64,000 nucleotides of DNA from Nocardioides alkalitolerans (GTDB taxonomy: Bacteria > Actinomycetota > Actinomycetes > Propionibacteriales > Nocardioidaceae). The translations under genes were made by a program, and so were the position numbers. Below the pieces are notes generated by a model. That model made no database searches. It was not told the DNA's origin and worked only from the letters and a program-made list of their open reading frames with translations. The DNA is taken from the NCBI GenBank assembly GCA_038184435.1, contig CP116227.1:186001-250000 (forward strand), written 5' to 3'. Below are positions 10,649-18,334 of the stretch, piece after piece. Position 1 is the first letter of the stretch. The number at the start of each line of letters is the position of its first letter.

Positions 10649-11195
10649 GGGACACCCCGGCGTCCTGCATCGCGGCGAGCGCGGCGTCGGTGCTCTCCGG
10701 CGCCACGCCGGCCGTGAGCCCGGTCAGCACGCGCACCGTGAAGTGCTCGCGCACCGCGTCGAGCACGGTCGCCCGCACGCAGTGGTCGGTCGCGATCCCG
10801 CAGACGTCGACCTCGTCGATGCCGCGGGCCCGCAGCCAGTCCACGAGGGTCGTGCCGTCCTCGGCCGCGCCCTCGAAGCCGGAGTACGCCGCGTCGTACT
10901 GGCCCTTGAGGAACACCGCCTCCACCGCCGAGGTGTCGAGCTCGGGGTGGAACTCCTCGCCGCGGGTGCCGACCTCGCAGTGCACGGGCCAGGTGTCGGC
11001 GAAGTCGGGGTTGTCCGACCAGTGGGCGCCCGGGTCGATGTGGTGGTCCTTGGTGGCGACGACGGCGGCGTAGCCGTGGTCTCCGGCGAGCAGCGCGGAG
11101 ACGCCGGCGGCGACGGCCGCGCCGCCGGCGACGGCCAGCGAGCCGCCCTCGCAGAAGTCGTTCTGCACGTCGACGACGATCAGTGCTCGGGTCAT
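10638..11195 (-). CDS. pncA: Nicotinamidase
   Basis: This 185-residue isochorismatase-fold enzyme hydrolyses nicotinamide to nicotinate and ammonia. The catalytic triad is visible: Asp9 (VVDVQNDF), Lys97 (FLKGQYD) and Cys139 (GIATDHCVRATV). The metal-binding set Asp50, His52, His58 and His72 is intact in TKDHHIDPGAHWS and WPVHCEVGT. It lies 44 bp downstream of pncB in the same direction, so the two steps nicotinamide to nicotinate to NaMN are co-located. In mycobacteria the homologous enzyme activates pyrazinamide. Confidence 0.95.
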   Translation of the reverse strand: MTRALIVVDVQNDFCEGGSLAVAGGAAVAAGVSALLAGDHGYAAVVATKDHHIDPGAHWSDNPDFADTWPVHCEVGTRGEEFHPELDTSAVEAVFLKGQYDAAYSGFEGAAEDGTTLVDWLRARGIDEVDVCGIATDHCVRATVLDAVREHFTVRVLTGLTAGVAPESTDAALAAMQDAGVSLVR

Positions 11196-11239
11196 GGGGT
11201 CCAGCCTTCCAGACGGTGGGGTGGGGTGCTCAGGAGTGC

Positions 11240-12547
11240 TCAGGACTGGTAGACGGTCGGGAGCAGCGGCTCGCCGCGGGTCATCGAGCGGGCCGCCATC
11301 GGGAGCTCGGCGAACGCGGCGGCGTGGCGCTCGCGCGCGGCCTCCAGCGTCTCGCGACCCGCGATCTCGCCGCCGACGACGAGGTCGCGGTGCAGCGGGC
11401 GGTCCGTCGTGCCGTCGCCGGGCTCGGGGTCGCCGTCGACCGCGATCACCTCGGCGACGGCGACGCCGTCGTCGAGCCGACGCGCGGCGCGCTTGCTGCC
11501 GCCGACGGAGAGCTTGTTGGTGCTCTTCTTGGCGACCGGCACCATGCGGCCCTCGTCGTCCTCGCGGGCGACCAGCTTGTAGACGAACGCGCTCGTCGGG
11601 TGCCCGGAACCGGTGACGAGGCGGGTGCCGACGCCGTACCCGTCCACCGGCGCGGAGGCCAGCGACGCGATGGCGAACTCGTCGAGGTCGCTCGTGACGA
11701 TGATGCGGGTGTCCCGTGCGCCGAGGGAGTCGAGCTGCTCGCGCACCTCGACGGCCAGCGCGCCGAGGTCGCCCGAGTCGAGGCGCACGGCGCCCAGCTC
11801 CGGACCGGCCACCTCGACGGCGAGACGCACGGCCTCCTTCACGTCGTAGGTGTCGACCAGCAGCGACGTGCCGGCGCCGAGGCTCGAGACCTGCGCGCGG
11901 AACGCGTCGGCCTCCGTGTCGTGCAGCAGGGTGAAGGCGTGCGCGGAGGTGCCGGTGCTCGGCACGCCGTAGCGCTGCCGGGCGGCCAGGTTGCTCGTGG
12001 CGCCGAACCCGGCGACGTACGCCGCGCGCGCGGCCGCCACCGCGGCCTCCTCGTGGGTGCGGCGCGAGCCCATGTCGATGCACGGGCGCCCGCCGGCCAC
12101 GGCGATCATGCGCGACGCCGCGCTGGCGATGGCGGAGTCGTGGTTGTAGATCGAGAGCAGCACGGTCTCGAGGAGGACGGCCTCGGCGAAGGTCGACTCG
12201 ACCACGAGGAGGGGCGAGCCGGGGAAGTAGACCTCACCCTCGCCGTACCCGCGGACGTCGCCGGAGAAGCGGTAGTCGGTCAGCCACGCGAGCGTCGTGT
12301 CGTCGACGACGCCCTCCGCGGCGAGGAAGTCGAGCGTCGGGGTGTCGAACCGGAACGCCTCGATGGCCTCGAGCGCCCGGCCGACACCGGCGACGACGCC
12401 GTAGCGGCGTCCCTCGGGGAGCTTGCGCCCGAACAGCTCGAAGACCGAGCGGCGCTGCGCCGTGCCGGAGGCGAGCGCGGCCTGGAGCATGGTGAGCTCG
12501 TAGTGGTCGGTCAGCAGGGCGGTGGCCGGCGCCTCAGTAATAGTCAT
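11240..12547 (-). CDS. pncB: Nicotinate phosphoribosyltransferase
   Basis: The 435-residue protein converts nicotinate and PRPP to nicotinate mononucleotide (Preiss-Handler NAD salvage). The N-terminus ALLTDHYELTMLQAAL is diagnostic of the family, MGSRRTHEEAAVAAARAAY carries the conserved His that is phosphorylated during ATP-coupled turnover, and VRLDSGDLGALA binds the phosphoribosyl substrate. The ATG at 12547 sits inside an AT-rich palindrome, suggesting direct repression of initiation. It is divergent from clpS, the same arrangement I recall for pncB1 and clpS in M. tuberculosis. Confidence 0.95.
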   Translation of the reverse strand: MTITEAPATALLTDHYELTMLQAALASGTAQRRSVFELFGRKLPEGRRYGVVAGVGRALEAIEAFRFDTPTLDFLAAEGVVDDTTLAWLTDYRFSGDVRGYGEGEVYFPGSPLLVVESTFAEAVLLETVLLSIYNHDSAIASAASRMIAVAGGRPCIDMGSRRTHEEAAVAAARAAYVAGFGATSNLAARQRYGVPSTGTSAHAFTLLHDTEADAFRAQVSSLGAGTSLLVDTYDVKEAVRLAVEVAGPELGAVRLDSGDLGALAVEVREQLDSLGARDTRIIVTSDLDEFAIASLASAPVDGYGVGTRLVTGSGHPTSAFVYKLVAREDDEGRMVPVAKKSTNKLSVGGSKRAARRLDDGVAVAEVIAVDGDPEPGDGTTDRPLHRDLVVGGEIAGRETLEAARERHAAAFAELPMAARSMTRGEPLLPTVYQS

Positions 12548-12556
12548 GATGACAAT
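12540..12556. promoter_or_regulatory. Operator-like palindrome over the pncB start codon
   Basis: ATAGTCAT and ATGACAAT are 7/8 complementary around a single central base, giving a 17-bp near-perfect dyad that covers the pncB start codon (12545-12547). It is markedly AT-rich for this genome. A NAD-sensing repressor of the NrtR type would make sense, but no such gene is in the window and I have not matched the sequence to a defined motif. Confidence 0.45.
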
Positions 12557-12614
12557 ATAAGGGGTGGGGTGTCGCCCCGCAAGGGTGTCCCCGCCGCTGT
12601 GTCACGATGGGCGC

Positions 12615-12911
12615 GTGTCTGCTGCCAGCCCCGTCGAGGTCGAGCCGACGCTCACCCCGGACGACTCGCCGACCGTCGCGAGCCCGTGGGTCACGATCGT
12701 CTGGGACGACCCGGTCAACCTCATGAGCTACGTGACCTACGTGTTCCGCACCTACTTCGGCTACACGACCGAGCACGCCGAGGAGCTGATGCTCCAGGTG
12801 CACAACGACGGCAAGTCGGTCGTCTCCACCGGGAGCCGCGAGGCGATGGAGCGGGACGTGCAGGCGATGCACGAGTACGGCCTGTGGGCCACGATGGAGC
12901 GCGCCGAGTGA
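12615..12911 (+). CDS. clpS: ATP-dependent Clp protease adaptor ClpS
   Basis: The 98-residue protein carries the ClpS core: WVTIVWDDPVNLMSYVTYVF at the start of the domain (the N-degron pocket), then HAEELMLQVHNDGKSVV and the C-terminal LWATMERAE. ClpS delivers substrates with destabilising N-terminal residues to the ClpA/ClpC unfoldase. I chose the GTG at 12615 because it gives the usual short disordered leader; a CACGAT hexamer six bases upstream could be a weak leaderless -10. Its stop overlaps the DUF2017 start, the usual actinobacterial pairing. Confidence 0.93.
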   Translation: MSAASPVEVEPTLTPDDSPTVASPWVTIVWDDPVNLMSYVTYVFRTYFGYTTEHAEELMLQVHNDGKSVVSTGSREAMERDVQAMHEYGLWATMERAE

Positions 12912-13492
12912 GCGGGTTCACCCGGCACCGTCGCAGTGGGCGGATCATCGCCGCCTTCACCGGCTTCGAGGCCGACCTGCTGCGCTCACTGGCCGGGCAG
13001 CTGATCGAGCTGCTGCGCAACGAGGCCGCCGCGCCCCGCGACCCGGTCGACCCGTTGGAGGCGATGCTCGACTTCGACGGGCCGACCACCGCGCCGGAGG
13101 ACCCCGTGCTCGCGCGGCTGTTCCCCACGGCGTACCAGGACGACGAGGAGGCGGCGGCCGAGTTCCGGCGCTTCACCGAGGGCCACCTCCGCGACGGCAA
13201 GTCGGCGGCGGCCTGCCGCATCATCGAGGACCTCGGGGAGGCGGGCCTGCCCGACGAGCTCAGTGAGGACGGGCTGATGATCGACGTCGAGCTCACCGAG
13301 GACGTCGCCGTGACCTGGATGCGCTCGTTCACCGACATCCGGCTCGCCCTCGCCACGCGCCTCGGCGTGGAGGACGGCGACGAGGCCCGCTGGATGGCCC
13401 TGCCCGACGACGACCCGCGGGCCCAGGCGCACGACATCTACGAGTGGGTCGGCTACCTGCAGGAGACGCTCGTCGGCGCGTTGACGCGCTGA
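12908..13492 (+). CDS. DUF2017 domain protein
   Basis: This 194-residue cytoplasmic protein starts at a GTG overlapping the clpS stop. It matches the DUF2017 family found immediately after clpS in most actinobacteria: an N-terminal GFTRHRRSG strand, then a helix (FEADLLRSLAGQLIELLRNE), a DP-rich linker with ARLFPTAYQDDEEAAAEFRR, and a helical C-terminus ending YEWVGYLQETLVGAL. Its function is unknown. The constant coupling to clpS suggests a role in regulated proteolysis, but that is inference. Confidence 0.9.
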   Translation: MSGFTRHRRSGRIIAAFTGFEADLLRSLAGQLIELLRNEAAAPRDPVDPLEAMLDFDGPTTAPEDPVLARLFPTAYQDDEEAAAEFRRFTEGHLRDGKSAAACRIIEDLGEAGLPDELSEDGLMIDVELTEDVAVTWMRSFTDIRLALATRLGVEDGDEARWMALPDDDPRAQAHDIYEWVGYLQETLVGALTR

Positions 13493-13526
13493 GGGCTCCT
13501 CGACCCGTCAGGCCGAGGATGCTTCG

Positions 13527-14120
13527 ATGGGGGCCATGCCCCTGAAGCGATCCGCTCGTGCCGCCTTGGCCCTCGGGGCCGGGCTCGTGCTCGCGTCGAC
13601 CGCCGCGTGCAGCGGCTCCGACCCCGGCGACGAGGCCGAGGAGACCCCGTCCTCCTCGACGAGCTCGACCGACCCCGCCACCTCCGCGCCCGCCGAGCCG
13701 TCCGGCTCCGCGACGACGGACCCCACCGGGAGCCCGGAGTCCGCGCCGCCCGACACCGCCTCGACGGGCGAGGCGCTGCCGCCCGTGGACGGCGAGCCGT
13801 GCACCGCCGACGTGACCCTGAGCGGTGCCGTGGAGTCGACCTGGGAGGGTGCCGGCGTCGTCGCCGAGGACGGCGCCTACGGCCCGACGGTGACCTACCA
13901 GTCGACCCACGAGGACCACGGCGTCACGCTGGTCGCGGCCGGCGAGGGGTTCGACGCGGCGGCGTACCTGACGTCGGGCGACGCGTTCTTCGGCTCGGTG
14001 CCCGGCGCCGGCGGTGTCGAGATCGATCCCGCGGGCGGGGGCGCCCAGGTGGACGTCGAGCTCGTGGCCCCCGAGCTGGAGGGCGACCCGGTGCGCCTCG
14101 TCGCGACCTTCACCTGCTGA
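13527..14120 (+). CDS. Hypothetical lipoprotein
   Basis: The 197-residue protein has a signal peptide and lipobox (LASTAACSG), a ~60-residue low-complexity Ser/Thr/Pro/Asp linker, and a C-terminal beta-rich domain of ~110 residues that begins PCTADVTLSGAVESTW and ends FTC. The two Cys of the mature domain (in PCTAD and at the very C-terminus) could form a disulfide. A second ATG three codons in (MPLKRSARAAL) is an equally good start. It runs directly into the Nudix gene (TGATG). I recognise no family. Confidence 0.75.
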   Translation: MGAMPLKRSARAALALGAGLVLASTAACSGSDPGDEAEETPSSSTSSTDPATSAPAEPSGSATTDPTGSPESAPPDTASTGEALPPVDGEPCTADVTLSGAVESTWEGAGVVAEDGAYGPTVTYQSTHEDHGVTLVAAGEGFDAAAYLTSGDAFFGSVPGAGGVEIDPAGGGAQVDVELVAPELEGDPVRLVATFTC

Positions 14121-14605
14121 TGCCGGTCCCCGACTTCATCGCGGCGCTCCGTGCCCGCATCGGCACGGCCGAGCTGTGGCTCCCCGGCGTGACCGCGGTG
14201 GTGGTGCGCCCCGGCTCGGGTGCTGGTGAGCGCGAGGTGCTGCTCGTGCGTCGCTCCGACAACGGCGCCTGGACCCCGGTCACCGGCATCTGCGACCCCG
14301 GCGAGGAGCCCGCCGTCACGGCGCGCCGCGAGGCGCTCGAGGAGACCGGCGTCGAGATCGTCGTCGACCGGCTCGCGCTCGTGCGCACGACCGGCCTCGT
14401 GGTCTATCCCAACGGCGACCGCAACCGCTACCTCGACCACACCTTCGCGTGCCGGTGGGTGGCCGGGGAGGCGTACGTCGCGGACGACGAGTCCTCGGAG
14501 GTCGGCTGGTTCGCGCTCGACGCGCTGCCGCCGATGACCGACGAGATGCGCGAGCGCATCGCCGCCGGGGTCAGCGACGAGCAGGCCGCCCGGTTCGTGC
14601 GCTGA
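14120..14605 (+). CDS. Nudix hydrolase
   Basis: The 161-residue protein contains a perfect Nudix box, G-x5-E-x7-R-E-x-L-E-E-x-G-V, at residues 56-78 (GICDPGEEP...REALEETGV). Such enzymes hydrolyse nucleoside diphosphates linked to another moiety, using metal bound by the box glutamates. The N-terminal MPVPDFIAALRARIG helix and the HTFACRWVAGEAYVADDESS segment after the box resemble ADP-ribose/MutT-like actinobacterial Nudix proteins. The substrate cannot be told. It overlaps the lipoprotein stop and is followed by a strong terminator-like palindrome. Confidence 0.9.
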   Translation: MPVPDFIAALRARIGTAELWLPGVTAVVVRPGSGAGEREVLLVRRSDNGAWTPVTGICDPGEEPAVTARREALEETGVEIVVDRLALVRTTGLVVYPNGDRNRYLDHTFACRWVAGEAYVADDESSEVGWFALDALPPMTDEMRERIAAGVSDEQAARFVR

Positions 14606-14612
14606 GGGGGGC

Positions 14613-14644
14613 GGTCGGTTCCCCGGCTGACCGGGGAACCGACC
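14613..14644. terminator. 14-bp-arm hairpin, first of three palindromes
   Basis: GGTCGGTTCCCCGG and CCGGGGAACCGACC pair perfectly around the loop CTGA. It begins eight bases after the Nudix stop. There is no T-run, but it is strong enough to terminate in a GC-rich actinobacterium. Its inner 20 bases recur exactly at 14681. Confidence 0.6.
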
Positions 14645-14675
14645 ACTTAGACCATCAAATTTGATGGTCTAAGTG
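14644..14675. repeat. Perfect 32-bp AT-rich palindrome
   Basis: CACTTAGACCATCAAA is followed directly by its exact reverse complement, with no spacer. It lies between two copies of another hairpin, in the gap between the convergent Nudix and flavoprotein genes. About two thirds A/T in a 73% G+C genome, it looks acquired or selected. It could act as a bidirectional terminator, a protein-binding site or the core of a small repeat element. Confidence 0.75.
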
Positions 14676-14680
14676 ACATG

Positions 14681-14700
14681 TTCCCCGGCTGACCGGGGAA
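14681..14700. repeat. Second copy of the TTCCCCGG-CTGA-CCGGGGAA hairpin
   Basis: This is an exact 20-base repeat of 14619-14638, itself an inverted repeat with 8-bp arms and loop CTGA. It ends 13 bases before the stop of the minus-strand gene at 14714, so it is placed to terminate that transcript. The first copy serves the plus strand. Confidence 0.65.
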
Positions 14701-14713
14701 AGTGCCGGCCCCC

Positions 14714-16297
14714 TCAGTAGCCGGCGAACGCGTCGGTCCGCACCTTCGCCGCGCGGCCGCGGAGGCCGCCGCGGAGCGCGGCGACCATGGCCGGCGGCCC
14801 GGAGACGTACGCCGCGCGCTCGCCCAGGTCGGGCACGGCGCCCGCGACGAGGTCGGCGCTGACGTACGGCGCGTCGATGTGCCGCCAGCCGGCGGGCAGG
14901 TCGCGCGGTGCGCCGGGCGCGACGAGGACGACGGGCACACCCGTGGCGACGAGCTCGTCGCGGTAGGCGACGTCGTCGGCGTCGGGCACGCCGTACACGA
15001 GCACCACGTCGCGGTCGGTCGCGCCGGGGGAGCGCAGCTGCGAGAGGAACGGGGTCACGCCGATGCCGCCGGCGACGAGCACGAGCGGCCGGTCGCCGCG
15101 GGGGAGCACGAAGTCCCCGCCGACCGCGGTGGCGGTGAGGCGGGAGCCGACCTCGGTGGCCAGCAGCGCCGACTTGTAGGACGAGCACGGCTCGGGCACG
15201 CGGAGCGCCACGGCGACCTCGTCGGCGCCGGCGGGGCTGACGATGCTGAAGGCGCGCCGTACGCCCCGACGGTCCGCGCCGCGGTGCGGGGCGGCGAGCT
15301 CGAGGTACTGGCCCGGCGCGAACCGCACCGGGCGCCGCGGGGCGAACGACAGCTCCCACACGTCGCCGGCCACGCGCCGGCGGCCGGTGAGGTGGAGCCG
15401 CACGCCGCCGCGCTGCCCGAGCCAGAAGGCCACCGCGCCGGAGAGCACGAGCGCCAGCTCGGACTTCAGCGTGTAGAACCAGTAGGTCGGCGGGTCGAGG
15501 ACGAAGATCGACTGGAAGCTCGGCCACGCGTAGACGACGGCCGCGAGCACGGCCACGCCGAGCTGCTGCCCCCGCCGCGGCGGGAGCGTGAGCGGCTCGC
15601 TCAGCATGAAGCCCGCGAGGAAGATCGCCGGCGAGGAGACGAACGCGAAGGTCAGCGCGTCGGAGACGGTGCTGCCCAGGTTGACCTGCCCCAGCACCAC
15701 CAGGCCGGAGCCGAGCAGCGCGAAGACGAGGCCGAGCGCGACCTTGCGGGTGCGCCAGAGCACCACGAGCGCCGCGACGGCGACCGGCACGACCATGGCC
15801 TCGTTGGCGATCCACCAGCCGTTGGCGATGCCCGCGCCCTGTCCCCAGAAGTGGTGCAGGGTGAAGACGATGACGACGCCGGCGGCCGCCGGGTTGACGA
15901 CGTGGCGGCCGCGCACGGCGATGACGTACTTCGACGCGCTCGCCGCCACCGCCGTCGCCGCCACCCACACCAGCCCCTCGACGTCGGCCGCGGGCAGCAG
16001 CAAGAAGAAGAGCAGCAGGCCGGTGATGACCGACGACTCCGTGTGGGGCCGCACGCCGAGCGGCCACGCGATGGCCGCGTTCGACAGCACGGCCGCGGCG
16101 ACCGCGACGACCAGGGTCAGCGCCGCGTCGCCCACCGTCGTGAAGCCGACGAGCAGCCGGTCGGTGCCGATGAGCAGGAGCGCGTACGCCGCGAGCAGCG
16201 CCAGCAGGAGTGTCACCACGCGATACATGGGCAGGCGGCCCAGCGCGGCGTCGACCCGTCCGGTCACGGCACTGGGGGCGGTGGTCAGGGTGCTCAT
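14714..16297 (-). CDS. NqrB/RnfD-like membrane domain fused to ferredoxin-NADP reductase domain
   Basis: The 527-residue protein has two parts. Residues ~20-300 form about ten membrane helices related to NqrB/RnfD, including RPHTESSVITGLLLFFLLLP, VVNPAAAGVV and FMLSEPLTLPP. The C-terminal ~230 residues are an FNR-type flavoprotein: FAPGQYLEL, RRAFSIVS (FAD) and LVAGGIGVTPFLSQLR (nicotinamide nucleotide). It should carry electrons from NAD(P)H through FAD into the membrane toward covalently bound FMN outside. Start ATG at 16297, overlapping the apbE stop. Together with apbE and the FMN-binding lipoprotein it forms an extracytosolic flavin-transfer module. The final acceptor is not evident. Confidence 0.85.
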   Translation of the reverse strand: MSTLTTAPSAVTGRVDAALGRLPMYRVVTLLLALLAAYALLLIGTDRLLVGFTTVGDAALTLVVAVAAAVLSNAAIAWPLGVRPHTESSVITGLLLFFLLLPAADVEGLVWVAATAVAASASKYVIAVRGRHVVNPAAAGVVIVFTLHHFWGQGAGIANGWWIANEAMVVPVAVAALVVLWRTRKVALGLVFALLGSGLVVLGQVNLGSTVSDALTFAFVSSPAIFLAGFMLSEPLTLPPRRGQQLGVAVLAAVVYAWPSFQSIFVLDPPTYWFYTLKSELALVLSGAVAFWLGQRGGVRLHLTGRRRVAGDVWELSFAPRRPVRFAPGQYLELAAPHRGADRRGVRRAFSIVSPAGADEVAVALRVPEPCSSYKSALLATEVGSRLTATAVGGDFVLPRGDRPLVLVAGGIGVTPFLSQLRSPGATDRDVVLVYGVPDADDVAYRDELVATGVPVVLVAPGAPRDLPAGWRHIDAPYVSADLVAGAVPDLGERAAYVSGPPAMVAALRGGLRGRAAKVRTDAFAGY

Positions 16298-17205
16298 GCG
16301 AAGACCTCTCCGGGGAAGTCGGGGGAGACGTGGAGGCGGTGGCCGCTGCCACCGGGACCGCGGTCGAGACGGACGTACGACGCGTCCTCCGCGGCGGCGA
16401 GCTCCGCCGCCGCGGCGGGGTCGAGCAGGAACAGGGCGGTCGCGAGACCGTCGGCGACGAGCGCGGACCCGGCGACGACCCAGGTGGCGAGCACGTCGGC
16501 GACGGGCCGGCCGGTGCGCGCGTCGAGCACGTGGTGCAGGCCGTCGCCCCAGGCGCGCCGGTTGGTCGCCGAGGCGCAGAGCGCCCGACGCTGCGGCGAG
16601 CCGTCGAGGGCGGCGATCCCGACGGCGAAGCCGGGCCGCTCCGGGTGCTCGAGGGCGACCCGGTACGGCGCGGCACCGGGCCCCGGCACGTGGACGAGGT
16701 CGCCGCTGGCGTCGACCGTGACCCCGCCGGCGCGGTGCTCGTCGAAGCCCCGGACGACGCCCGTGACGAGGTCGACGAGATAGCCCTTGCCGGCCGCCCC
16801 GACGTCGAGCACGAACGGCTCCGCCGTCACCAGGTACGGCGCGTCCCACCCCACCGCGCCCCAGTCCACCGCCGGGCGGTGGCCGGGACGGGCGGCAAGG
16901 GTGTAGCCCGCGTCGTACCCCAGGTGCTCGAGGCCGTCGCCGACCGCCGGGGACATCGCCCCGGCGGTCGCGGCGTGCAGCCGGTCGTAGAGCGCGAGGA
17001 GCGGGCCGGCGTCGTCGGGCATGCGGTGCCGCCCCGCGCTGGCGCGCACCGCGTCGACGACCGACCCGGGGCGGAAGCGCGACCAGTCGCGGTCGAAGGC
17101 GTCGATGCGGAGCGCGACGGCGCGTCGCACGGGATCGCTGAGCGGCGCGTCGGTCGTGAGGCGCCAGCGGGTGCCGATCGCCTCGAAGACCCAGTCGCCG
17201 CCCAT
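16294..17205 (-). CDS. apbE: FAD:protein FMN transferase (ApbE family)
   Basis: The 303-residue protein attaches FMN from FAD to Ser/Thr of exported flavoproteins. Family motifs are present: an N-terminal MGTRW-like start (EAIGTRWRLT), DVGAAGKGYLVDLVTG (the Mg/FAD-binding AKGY region), VDASGDLV (normally N-x-G-G-D) and VVAGSALVADGLATALFLL. No signal peptide is visible, so it may act inside the cell or cross by another route. The ATG at 17205 is nine bases downstream of the FMN-binding lipoprotein stop and the gene overlaps the next by ATGA. The order substrate, FMN transferase, reductase is consistent with one operon. Confidence 0.9.
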   Translation of the reverse strand: MGGDWVFEAIGTRWRLTTDAPLSDPVRRAVALRIDAFDRDWSRFRPGSVVDAVRASAGRHRMPDDAGPLLALYDRLHAATAGAMSPAVGDGLEHLGYDAGYTLAARPGHRPAVDWGAVGWDAPYLVTAEPFVLDVGAAGKGYLVDLVTGVVRGFDEHRAGGVTVDASGDLVHVPGPGAAPYRVALEHPERPGFAVGIAALDGSPQRRALCASATNRRAWGDGLHHVLDARTGRPVADVLATWVVAGSALVADGLATALFLLDPAAAAELAAAEDASYVRLDRGPGGSGHRLHVSPDFPGEVFA

Positions 17206-17213
17206 GGCCCGGA

Positions 17214-17702
17214 TCAGGCCTGGGCCTGGCCGATGATGTCGTCGATCGCGTCGTTGAACCCGCCGCTGGTCAGCGACGACCCGGCGACGGTGGACACGTC
17301 GAGGTCGGTGATCTTCTTGCCGACGACCTCGTCGGCGATGCCGCCGGCGAACTGCGACTGGTAGCGCTCCGAGGTGCTGTCGGAGGCCTCGGGGGTGACC
17401 TCGACGTCGGTGATGGTGCCGTCGGCGTCCAGGGTCACCTCGACGCCCACCGACTGCTGGCCGCCGGGGCTGGTGTAACCGCCCTCCGCGTCGTAGGTGC
17501 CGGCGGTGAAGGAGGTGGCCTCGGTGCCGGACCCGTCCGACGAGCCCTCGGAGGTCTGCTCCTGCGAGCTCGAGCCCGCGTCGGAGGAGGAACCGTCGGA
17601 GGAGTCGTCGCTCTGTCCGACACCGCAGGCGGCGGTGAAGGAGAGGGTGGCGACGGCGGCGGCGGTGACGAGCCAGCGGCGGGCGGGGGAGTGCGAGGAC
17701 AT
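17214..17702 (-). CDS. FMN-binding domain lipoprotein
   Basis: The 162-residue protein has a signal peptide ending in lipobox TAACG, a Ser/Asp/Glu-rich linker (~residues 30-65) and one FMN_bind domain (~65-160). The flavinylation site of this family is usually (S/T)GA(T/S). Here it reads AGSS in DVSTVAGSSLTSGGF, with the final Ser in the acceptor position, so the motif is degenerate but usable in principle. It should be held on the outer face of the membrane, flavinylated by ApbE and reduced by the NqrB/FNR protein. An in-frame ATG at 17768 exists, but the signal peptide begins at 17702. Confidence 0.88.
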   Translation of the reverse strand: MSSHSPARRWLVTAAAVATLSFTAACGVGQSDDSSDGSSSDAGSSSQEQTSEGSSDGSGTEATSFTAGTYDAEGGYTSPGGQQSVGVEVTLDADGTITDVEVTPEASDSTSERYQSQFAGGIADEVVGKKITDLDVSTVAGSSLTSGGFNDAIDDIIGQAQA

Positions 17703-17730
17703 GCGGGGCTCCTGGTCCGAGATGGCGTTT

Positions 17731-17768
17731 GCTTGCGGCGTGCAAGCGATGGTTGATGGTGCAACCAT
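17731..17768. promoter_or_regulatory. Two adjacent inverted repeats upstream of the flavin module
   Basis: GCTTGC-N5-GCAAGC (17731-17747) and ATGGTTG-N6-CAACCAT (17749-17768) lie 29-66 bases before the start of the FMN-binding lipoprotein. The region is relatively AT-rich and looks like promoter plus operator. I cannot name the regulator. Confidence 0.4.
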
Positions 17769-17869
17769 TCCGATGCAACACGATCGGCGCGGCGCACGCC
17801 AGGGGAGGACGCATCCTCACACGAATCTCACAGGTTGCGACCGGGTCCGGGGTGCGGTCGGGCGCGCCG

Positions 17870-17875
17870 TACCCT
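17870..17875 (+). promoter_or_regulatory. Leaderless -10 element of mec
   Basis: TACCCT lies six bases before the GTG start at 17882. The spacing implies transcription starts at or next to the start codon. Confidence 0.45.
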
Positions 17876-17881
17876 GGCCGG

Positions 17882-18334
17882 GTGCTGAGGATCGAGCGCG
17901 CCACGCGCGACGCCATCGTCGCCCACGCCAAGCGGGACCACCCCGACGAGGCGTGCGGCATCGTCGCCGGCCCCGCGGGCAGCGACCGCGCCGAGCGCCT
18001 GGTGGAGATGGTGAACGCCGCGGGCAGCCCGACGTTCTACGAGTTCGACTCGTTGGACCTGCTGGCGCTGTACCGCGAGATGGACGACCGCGACGAGGAG
18101 CCCGTGGTCGTCTACCACTCGCACACGGCGACGGAGGCCTACCCCAGCCGCACCGACATCGGTCTCGCCAGCGAGCCGAACGCGCACTACGTGCTCATCA
18201 GCACGCGCGAGCACGGGAATAACGAGGGTCCCGTGGAGTTCAGGTCCTATCGAATCGTCGACGGCGTCGTCACCGAGGAACCGGTCGAGGTCGTCGAGCA
18301 GTTGCCGACGAACACAGTGGAGAGTGAGTCCTGA
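17882..18334 (+). CDS. mec: CysO-cysteine peptidase, JAMM/MPN+ family
   Basis: The 150-residue protein is a zinc-dependent JAMM peptidase: Glu23 in DEACGIV, then the His79-x-His81...Asp92 set in YHSHTATEAYPSRTDIG. In M. tuberculosis, Mec (Rv1334) cuts the cysteine made on the carrier protein CysO, releasing free cysteine and the -GG carrier. It is followed immediately by cysO (TGATG overlap), and cysM lies two genes further on, so the pathway is intact. The GTG start is favoured by the TACCCT -10 six bases before it. Confidence 0.93.
   Translation: MLRIERATRDAIVAHAKRDHPDEACGIVAGPAGSDRAERLVEMVNAAGSPTFYEFDSLDLLALYREMDDRDEEPVVVYHSHTATEAYPSRTDIGLASEPNAHYVLISTREHGNNEGPVEFRSYRIVDGVVTEEPVEVVEQLPTNTVESES

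Noticed and set aside
14644..14675. Phage attachment site or insertion-sequence end
   Set aside because: No integrase, transposase or flanking target duplication is visible; it lies between two ordinary convergent genes.
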